Position numbers and translations under genes: made by a program
Assembly (NCBI GenBank): GCA_900321955.1
Contig: ONXX01000175.1
Coordinates: 1-5,307, forward strand
Direction: 5' to 3'
DNA length: 5,307 bases
From: an uncultured Bacillota bacterium
Lineage (GTDB): Bacteria > Bacillota_I > Bacilli_A > Erysipelotrichales > Erysipelotrichaceae
The notes under the pieces: model-generated
What the model saw: only the letters and a program-made list of their open reading frames with translations
Databases searched by the model: none
What the model was told of the DNA's origin: nothing
In this document: piece by piece, positions 1 through 5,307 of the stretch
Position numbering within the stretch: position 1 is the first letter of the stretch
Layout of the letters: every line of letters begins with the position of its first letter

Positions 1-87
1 TTTCATGACGCCGCGGACGTTCATCTCGACCGGAGTGGCAGTCTCCACGCAGGCCTGGGCGATCTTATGGGCGCTTCTTGCGCATTC
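1..87 (-). pseudogene. Continuation of the PHP phosphatase frame beyond the in-frame TAA, cut by window edge
   Basis: Reading past the TAA at 88-90 in the same frame gives 29 uninterrupted codons to the window edge, containing ECARSAHKIAQAC and then PVEMNVRGVMK. This is what PHP/histidinol-phosphatase proteins carry directly after the HPD motif: a Glu/Cys-rich helix start, then a strand ending in E-x-N. The residue replaced by the stop is most simply a Glu (GAA to TAA), because relatives tend to have two acidic residues before the Cys. No in-frame restart with a ribosome binding site is visible; the nearest ATG, overlapping GAATGC, is in another frame and stops after six codons. I infer one gene split by a nonsense mutation or a sequencing error. 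The rest of the C-terminus, including the expected last metal-binding Asp-x-His, lies outside the window. Confidence 0.75.
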
Positions 88-576
88 TTAACTGAAGTCC
101 GGCTGGTGGTTCATGAAGACATCGGGATGGGCCAGGTAGTTGAATAAGCCGGTATGTAAGCCTTCGACGACGGAGTCGGCATAGACGCGAATCTCTTCAT
201 CGGTGTTGGCTTTGAAATAGTTGACGCCAAGTCCCAGAGCCTGGTCGTAGTGCTGACCGAAGATCATGTAGTCCAATCTCTTGCGCATCTGTTTTCTTTC
301 TTCCAGGCAGAAGGGATAGTACTCGCTTTCAATGCCCAGTTTGATGTCGATGATCCCTTTGTATTTCTCTTTTAAGGAATTGATGGAATTGATGTAGTCA
401 TCCAACTGGCTCCAGTCCATGTGGGAACCCGGATGCGGGTAAAGGGAATAGGGCCCGTGGTCGGAAAAGCCTAAAACTTTATAGCCGGCTTTGATGGCGG
501 CTTCTACGTATTCTTCGTCTGTTCCGGAAGCGTGTCCGCATCGTTTGGTGTGGCAATGGTAGTTGTAAGTAAACAT
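88..576 (-). CDS. PHP-domain phosphoesterase, histidinol-phosphatase family, prematurely terminated
   Basis: This frame encodes the first 162 residues of a metal-dependent PHP phosphatase, the family that includes the histidinol-phosphatase of histidine synthesis (histidinol phosphate to histidinol plus phosphate). Visible metal-ligand motifs in family order are HCH at 7-9, H15, SDHG with D39/H40, GIESEYYP with E83, GQHY with H109 and AHPD with H150. Family members are usually about 260-280 residues, so this product lacks the C-terminal third, including the expected final Asp-x-His ligand, and is unlikely to be fully active. The start at 576 follows the purine-rich AAGGAAGAGGA tract with suitable spacing. 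It lies 36 nt behind the DUF1893 gene on the same strand and may also use the promoter at 612-641. No other his gene is present, so the true substrate may be another phosphomonoester. Family certain, specificity not. Confidence 0.85.
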   Translation of the reverse strand: MFTYNYHCHTKRCGHASGTDEEYVEAAIKAGYKVLGFSDHGPYSLYPHPGSHMDWSQLDDYINSINSLKEKYKGIIDIKLGIESEYYPFCLEERKQMRKRLDYMIFGQHYDQALGLGVNYFKANTDEEIRVYADSVVEGLHTGLFNYLAHPDVFMNHQPDFS

Positions 577-606
577 ATTCCTCTTCCTTTCCTTATTCTG
601 TTTGAA

Positions 607-621
607 AAGGTATTATACCTT
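607..621. repeat. Near-perfect dyad over the DUF1893 stop codon
   Basis: The 15-nt sequence AAGGTAT-T-ATACCTT has two 7-base complementary arms around one central base. It covers the TAA of the DUF1893 gene and the -10 box of the internal promoter at 612-641. As RNA on the minus strand it could fold to a 5-bp stem with a 5-nt loop followed by four U residues, a weak attenuator at best. As DNA it could be an operator half-site pair. Either reading is inference; only the symmetry is seen. Confidence 0.4.
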
Positions 622-641
622 CTGCGCTCTGATCTTTTCAA
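612..641 (-). promoter_or_regulatory. Internal sigma-A-type promoter for the PHP gene
   Basis: On the minus strand TTGAAA (641-636) is followed after 18 bases by a perfect TATAAT (617-612). The transcription start would fall near 605, leaving a leader of about 30 nt with the AAGGAAGAGGA ribosome binding tract before the start codon at 576. The promoter sits in the last codons of the DUF1893 gene, so the downstream gene could be expressed independently. Box quality is good; activity is inferred. Confidence 0.5.
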
Positions 642-1053
642 GGGTCTTTCGGATGATGTCCAGGACCTGATCAAAGTCGTCTTCATCGATGTCTCTCAAG
701 GCGGCTTCGAAAGGTCCTTCCTTCTGTTTTAAGGGATTTAAGATCTGCGGGACCAGTGTCTTATAGGAGACGGCGATCTTCTTTCTTTGGCCGATGTCCA
801 TGGCGCTTTGGGAGACCACATCGGAGTAAATCTCTTTCATGCCGCAATGGGCGGCAATCAAGATGGCGGCCTTGCCTAAAATGCGATCGGCCTGATAGAC
901 AGGTCTGATCTTTCCTTCTTCATAGAGCTTCAACATGTCCAGCATCGGTACGATGCCTTTTTTATTGCTGGTGAAGATGATTTTTTCTTCATCGGCAACG
1001 ACACATTTGCAGTCTTCTTTTTCCATGAAATCTTTGCAGTCCTGAACGTTCAT
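613..1053 (-). CDS. DUF1893 family protein (TM1506-like, deaminase-like fold)
   Basis: The 146-residue product matches the DUF1893 family, known from Thermotoga TM1506, which has a cytidine-deaminase-like fold but no established reaction. Supporting signatures in order are an N-terminal strand pair ending FTSNKKGIVPML (27-38), the hallmark D-x3-G-K-A-A (D56, G60, K61, A62, A63), the VVSQSAM segment (79-85), VPQILN (101-106) and GPFEAAL (113-119). The last is the position where I recall other members having a Cys-Pro-x-Glu signature; here Gly replaces that Cys. An acidic stretch and a charged helix of about 20 residues follow to the C-terminus. No signal peptide or membrane segment is visible, so it is cytoplasmic. 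The start at 1053 has AAAGGGA six bases upstream. It is the first gene of a minus-strand pair with the PHP phosphatase. Family assignment is good; function is unknown and any regulatory or ligand-binding role would be a guess. Confidence 0.85.
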   Translation of the reverse strand: MNVQDCKDFMEKEDCKCVVADEEKIIFTSNKKGIVPMLDMLKLYEEGKIRPVYQADRILGKAAILIAAHCGMKEIYSDVVSQSAMDIGQRKKIAVSYKTLVPQILNPLKQKEGPFEAALRDIDEDDFDQVLDIIRKTLEKIRAQKV

Positions 1054-1056
1054 TAG

Positions 1057-2643
<1,587 letters not shown>

Positions 2644-2658
2644 TCAAAAACTCGAAGA

Positions 2659-2687
2659 GGGTATGGAGTCATCCATATCCTTTTTTT
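2659..2687 (+). terminator. Intrinsic terminator of the glycosidase gene
   Basis: A 9-bp stem, GGGTATGGA with TCCATATCC (one G-U pair), closes a 4-nt loop GTCA and is followed by seven T residues. Purines before the stem (GAAGA) can pair with the T tract. It begins 16 nt after the TAA and separates the glycosidase transcript from the genes downstream. Confidence 0.88.
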
Positions 2688-2751
2688 CTGTCCGTTTTTT
2701 TGACCAGGCTCTTTTTACAAAGAGAGTAAGATGAGCTTGAAGGAGGAAATT

Positions 2752-2931
2752 ATGAAAAGAGCAGAAAGATTAAGTGAACTTCGTATCGGACAGCAGATCT
2801 ATGATGAGAAAGACGGGACAAAGTCCTATGTGGTCAAGTCGCTGGAGGATAAACTGGTACCTTACGTCATTGCGACCGACAATTCCTGTCACAGTCTGCG
2901 CAAGGGAATCTGGTTTATGGAAAAACCTTGA
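2752..2931 (+). CDS. Small hypothetical protein, 59 residues
   Basis: I do not recognise this protein. It begins MKRAERLSELRIGQQIYD and ends HSLRKGIWFMEKP. It is hydrophilic with no signal peptide or membrane segment; it has a short basic-acidic helix (1-11), then alternating hydrophobic residues (YVVKSL, LVPYVIAT) suggesting a small beta structure, and a single Cys at residue 50. It is likely real: AAGGAGG stands five bases before the ATG, codon use resembles neighbouring genes, and it ends in TGA with no overlap. An in-frame ATG at 2731 is less likely because it precedes the ribosome binding site. It lies between the glycosidase terminator and the flavin reductase start (64 nt), with no terminator between, so co-transcription with the reductase is possible. 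A role as an accessory or regulatory factor would be speculation. Confidence 0.72.
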   Translation: MKRAERLSELRIGQQIYDEKDGTKSYVVKSLEDKLVPYVIATDNSCHSLRKGIWFMEKP

Positions 2932-2964
2932 ATATTTCCCGTATTTGGAAAATAGTTACCATAT

Positions 2965-2970
2965 TATAAT
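2965..2970 (+). promoter_or_regulatory. Possible -10 box of the flavin reductase gene
   Basis: A consensus TATAAT lies 25 nt before the start codon at 2996, with AGGAG (2979-2983) between. The best -35 candidate, TTGGAA at 2945-2950, is only 14 bases away, shorter than usual. TACC (2957-2960) and GGTA (2974-2977) flank the box as a 4-bp inverted repeat. A separate reductase promoter is plausible, but readthrough from the small upstream gene is not excluded. Confidence 0.35.
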
Positions 2971-2995
2971 TAAGGTATAGGAGAGTAAATATAAT

Positions 2996-4972
2996 ATGAG
3001 CAAATACGATGTTTTCTCTAAGCCTTACAAGATCTGTAATGTAGAGATCCCGAATCGTTTCACGGTCATCCCGATGACGATGGGTGCTTTATCTTACGAT
3101 GAGGAAGGCGGTTTTTCCGACAATCTGATCAGGTATTTTGAACTCAGGGCAAAGGGCGGTTTCGGTCTGATCATTCCGGGAGCGGCAGCGACCGATTACC
3201 ATGTGGATCCGTATTCTGCTTTGGGACCTAACGTCAATACCAACAAACACTGGCAGGAAAGGGCAAAGGTACTTACGGATACCATCCACAAGGCCGGCAC
3301 AAAGATTTTCTGTCAGATCACCATGGGTCTGGGCAGAAACTATCCGGGCCTGCCGGGACCTTCCGAGAATCCGGTCTGGCGCAATCCTGATGTGAAATCA
3401 CCGGCATTGACCACTGAACAGATCCGGCAGAAGATCGCTGATATGATTGAAGGTGCCGTGGTTGCCAAGGAATGCGGCTATGACGGTGTCGAGATCCATG
3501 CGATGCACTGGGGCTATCTGCTCGATCAGTTCGGTATGTCTTTCTTCAACAGAAGGACCGATGAATACGGCGGAAACCTGGAAAACAGACTGCGCGCAGC
3601 CAGAGAGATCGTTGAAGGCATCCACGCAAAATGTGGCGATGACTTCCCGGTCGGCATGCGCTTAGGCTTGAAGACGTATATCAAGGACTACGATAAGGCA
3701 ACACTGAGCGGCGAAGAGGAAGTCGGCAGGACGATAGAAGAAGGCGTTGAGATCGCTAAACTGTTAGAAAGCTACGGTTACAACTTCCTGGATGTCGATA
3801 CCGGTACTTATGATGCCTTCTATTATGCCTGCCCGCCGATGTACAATCCGCAGGGATTTATGATCCCATTGGCTGCCAAGGCCAAAGCTGTGACCAATAT
3901 CCCGATCATTGCCGGCGGCAGAATGCAGGACTACGATCTGGCAAAAGAAGCCATCGAAAAAGGCGAGATCGATGCGGTAGGTCTGGGAAGACCTTCCCTG
4001 GCTGATCCGGAATATCCAAACAAAGTCATGTCCGGTCAGACAGAAAAGATCCGTCCTTGTATCGGCTGCAACATGGGCTGCTTCAGAAGATGCGTCGAGA
4101 CTTCGGAACCGGCTTCCTGTGCGGTCAATCCGCAGGCAGCCAGAGAACTGGTCGTCGGCTTGAAACCGGGCAATGGCGATAAGAAAGTCGTCGTTGTCGG
4201 CGGCGGTGTCGCCGGTATGGAAGCGGCAAGAACGTCTGCCTTAAGAGGATATCGCGTCACACTGTTTGAAAAGTCCGATCACTTAGGCGGTCATATTGTG
4301 GAAGCGGGTGCACACAGCTTCAAGTCTGAGATCGCCAAGCTCAATGCGTGGTATCAAAGAGAATTGAAGGATCTGGGTGTCGATATCAAGCTCGACCATG
4401 AGCCTTGTATCAACTGCATTAAAAAGCAGGAACCGGATGCCATTATTCTGGCGACCGGCACCAACGAAGTCCATCCGAATATTCCGGGTCTGGATAAGGC
4501 GGTTTCTTCTTTGGAAGCCATCAATCATCCGGAAAAGCTCGGTCAGAAAGTCGTCATCGTCGGCGGCGGTCTGGTCGGCTGTGAGATTGCCTTGGATGAG
4601 GCAAATCATGGCAAGGAAGTCATCATCATTGAAGCTCTTGATGACATCATGGCAGCCGGCGGCAACAGTGCTCCGTATCCGAACAAGCAGATGATCTGTG
4701 ACCTCTTTGAGGCAAAAGGTGTTAAGGTCTGCACCTCCACGAAACTGGTGGAAGTTACCGACAAAGGTGCTGTCGTTGAAACAAAGGACGGCAATAAAAC
4801 GGAGATTGAAGCAGATACCGTCGTTTCCGCATTAGGCTTCAGACCGGCACCAAACCTCAAGGAAGAATGGGCGGAGCTCAATGTACCGATGTATGAGGTT
4901 GGCGATGCGACAGGTGCTGCCACGATCATGAAGGCCATCTGGGAAGCCTACGACGCGGCTAACAGTATTTAA
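2996..4972 (+). CDS. NADH:flavin oxidoreductase, Old Yellow Enzyme/2,4-dienoyl-CoA reductase type with Fe-S and FAD modules
   Basis: This 658-residue protein has the full three-cofactor architecture of FadH, 2-enoate reductase and the bile-acid enzymes BaiCD/BaiH: an FMN-binding OYE barrel (about 1-345), a 4Fe-4S knot and an FAD/NAD(P) disulfide-reductase-like module (about 395-658). It should pass hydride from NAD(P)H via FAD, Fe-S and FMN to a conjugated C=C bond in the cytoplasm. Evidence: IPMTMG (25-30), the active-site helix EIHAMHWGYLLDQF (166-179, Y174 the likely proton donor), RRTDEYGG and AGGRM, and cluster cysteines C355, C358, C362 and C375 (C-x2-C-x3-C-x12-C) with an extra C366. 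Rossmann GxGxxG motifs lie at 402-407 and 523-528, and a C-terminal VGDATG binds FAD. HAxHxGYLLDQF is typical of the anaerobe group around BaiCD, BaiH and cinnamate reductase rather than E. coli FadH. The substrate is unknown: enoate, enone, steroid or enoyl-CoA are all possible. The ribosome binding site AGGAG is 12 nt upstream, slightly distant. Confidence 0.95.
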   Translation: MSKYDVFSKPYKICNVEIPNRFTVIPMTMGALSYDEEGGFSDNLIRYFELRAKGGFGLIIPGAAATDYHVDPYSALGPNVNTNKHWQERAKVLTDTIHKAGTKIFCQITMGLGRNYPGLPGPSENPVWRNPDVKSPALTTEQIRQKIADMIEGAVVAKECGYDGVEIHAMHWGYLLDQFGMSFFNRRTDEYGGNLENRLRAAREIVEGIHAKCGDDFPVGMRLGLKTYIKDYDKATLSGEEEVGRTIEEGVEIAKLLESYGYNFLDVDTGTYDAFYYACPPMYNPQGFMIPLAAKAKAVTNIPIIAGGRMQDYDLAKEAIEKGEIDAVGLGRPSLADPEYPNKVMSGQTEKIRPCIGCNMGCFRRCVETSEPASCAVNPQAARELVVGLKPGNGDKKVVVVGGGVAGMEAARTSALRGYRVTLFEKSDHLGGHIVEAGAHSFKSEIAKLNAWYQRELKDLGVDIKLDHEPCINCIKKQEPDAIILATGTNEVHPNIPGLDKAVSSLEAINHPEKLGQKVVIVGGGLVGCEIALDEANHGKEVIIIEALDDIMAAGGNSAPYPNKQMICDLFEAKGVKVCTSTKLVEVTDKGAVVETKDGNKTEIEADTVVSALGFRPAPNLKEEWAELNVPMYEVGDATGAATIMKAIWEAYDAANSI

Positions 4973-4996
4973 TCGTTGAAACAGTTTATTCAAGAG

Positions 4997-5023
4997 AAGA
5001 TGCCTGAAAACGGCATCTTTTTT
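4997..5023 (+). terminator. Intrinsic terminator of the flavin reductase gene
   Basis: AAGATGCC (4997-5004) and GGCATCTT (5012-5019) form an 8-bp stem with a 7-nt loop, running directly into six T residues (5018-5023). It begins 24 nt after the TAA and isolates the reductase transcript from the AT-rich region with the BrnT gene. Confidence 0.88.
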
Positions 5024-5081
5024 ATATAGCAAACAAGAAGACCTTAAAGCAGAGAAGGAATGCATATTTCTTTTAGGCCTG

Positions 5082-5098
5082 TTGTGCCAAATACACAA
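5082..5098. repeat. Short inverted repeat upstream of the brnT leader
   Basis: TTGTG (5082-5086) and CACAA (5094-5098) form a 5-bp inverted repeat with a 7-nt spacer, giving a 17-bp operator-like element 24 bases before the leader TTG. Toxin-antitoxin loci are commonly autorepressed through such dyads, but five base pairs can occur by chance and the antitoxin is not in the window. Confidence 0.2.
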
Positions 5099-5122
5099 AT
5101 AATGATATGAAGGAGGATATAA

Positions 5123-5155
5123 TTGAAAAATAATTATAATATACATATAATATGA
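5123..5155 (+). CDS. Putative 10-codon leader peptide before brnT
   Basis: A very strong ribosome binding site, AAGGAGG (5110-5116), stands six bases before a TTG, opening a 10-codon frame (MKNNYNIHII if TTG initiates) that ends in TGA at 5153-5155. The toxin start ATG at 5152-5154 overlaps this stop as ATGA, the classic layout for translational coupling. The toxin ATG has no ribosome binding site of its own, so coupling would explain how it is translated. Against this, TTGAAA at 5123-5128 with TATAAT at 5146-5151 also reads as a promoter with 17-bp spacing, and such AT-rich DNA produces these matches easily. Only the frame and spacing are seen; translation is inferred. Confidence 0.35.
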   Translation: MKNNYNIHII

Positions 5156-5307
5156 TTATAAAAGATAAGCTTCGATTTGAATGGGATCAAAATAAAGATC
5201 GTACGAATCAAAAGAAACATTATGTTTCGTTTAAAGATGCGCTTACCGTTTTCCGGGATGAAGAAGAGAGATTCATTCTTATCAGTATAAGCAAGAGGGC
5301 AGAGATT
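5152..5307 (+). CDS. brnT: BrnT family type II toxin, internally shortened, cut by window edge
   Basis: The 52 visible residues match the BrnT ribonuclease toxin family, whose members cleave RNA and are neutralised by the BrnA antitoxin, usually encoded just downstream. Seen: FEWDQNKDRTNQKKHYVSFKD (9-29, split here only by my description) gives the FEWD-x-NK-x2-N-x2-KH-x-VSF family start, then ALTVFRDE, then ERFILISISKRAEI to the edge. In the family about 10-15 residues, forming a strand and an acidic loop ending in an H-S-x-x-E-like stretch, normally separate the VF-x-D part from ERF; here they are missing in frame, so the toxin may be inactive. GC is about 34% (53 of 156 bases counted by hand), against roughly 50% in the reductase gene, suggesting transfer. 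ATG at 5152 is the only in-frame start after the stop at 5137-5139, yet it lacks its own ribosome binding site. The downstream antitoxin lies beyond the window. Confidence 0.72.
   Translation, partial: MIIKDKLRFEWDQNKDRTNQKKHYVSFKDALTVFRDEEERFILISISKRAEI

Noticed and set aside
88..90. Genome-wide reassignment of TAA as a sense codon
   Set aside because: The DUF1893, glycosidase and flavin reductase genes all end cleanly in TAA at family-typical lengths, so a single local lesion is the better explanation.
2709..2724. Hairpin CTCTTT-TTAC-AAAGAG after the glycosidase terminator
   Set aside because: Weak 6-bp AT-rich stem with no T tract on either strand, so not a second terminator; probably chance in AT-rich DNA.
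2700..2732. Possible promoter for the small gene using TTGACC (2700-2705)
   Set aside because: No acceptable -10 at 16-18 bases; the nearest, TAAGAT at 2727-2732, is 21 bases away. A promoter must exist after the terminator but I cannot place it.
2731..2751. Alternative upstream start for the 59-residue protein
   Set aside because: The strong AAGGAGG lies between the two ATGs and is well placed only for 2752; translation from 2731 would run through it.
4832..5146. Minus-strand open frame running from the brnT leader into the reductase 3' end
   Set aside because: It crosses an intrinsic terminator and the 3' end of a confident gene, has a low-complexity start and no recognisable domain.

Overview
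The window looks like chromosomal DNA of a gut-type, anaerobic Bacillota bacterium. Strong AGGAGG-type ribosome binding sites, short AT-rich intergenic regions, coding DNA near 50% GC and the gene content (PTS-linked glycosidase, multi-domain flavin reductase) would fit an Erysipelotrichales-like lineage. That placement is an inference, not proven by any marker gene here.

Layout. The left end (1-1053) is a minus-strand pair. A DUF1893 protein (613-1053) is followed, 36 nt downstream, by a PHP-domain phosphatase of the histidinol-phosphatase family (start at 576). The phosphatase frame is interrupted by an in-frame TAA (88-90), yet it stays open and family-like to the window edge, so the gene is probably freshly broken. 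A good promoter (TTGAAA-N18-TATAAT) lies inside the 3' end of the DUF1893 gene and could drive the phosphatase alone. A 129-nt divergent intergenic region then leads to the plus-strand genes: a GH1 6-phospho-beta-glucosidase (1183-2643) closed by a clear intrinsic terminator; an unrecognised 59-residue protein (2752-2931) with a near-perfect ribosome binding site; and a 658-residue Old Yellow Enzyme/2,4-dienoyl-CoA reductase-type flavoprotein with FMN barrel, 4Fe-4S cluster and FAD/NAD(P) module (2996-4972), also closed by an intrinsic terminator. The right end (5025-5307) drops to about 34% GC and carries the start of a BrnT-type toxin gene that runs off the window. It appears to lack a segment of the fold and is preceded by a 10-codon TTG-started leader overlapping it by ATGA.

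How the genes fit together. The glycosidase implies import of beta-glucosides as 6-phosphosugars by a PTS encoded elsewhere. The flavoenzyme would reduce an enone, enoate or enoyl substrate with NAD(P)H, a typical anaerobic electron-disposal role; its substrate cannot be read from sequence. The two are separated by a terminator and need not be linked. The BrnT end looks like an acquired toxin-antitoxin module in decay. No CRISPR array, tRNA, rRNA or insertion sequence is visible. The most notable points are the interrupted phosphatase, the unusual BrnT start region and shortened BrnT, and the substrate-orphan flavin reductase with its small upstream gene.
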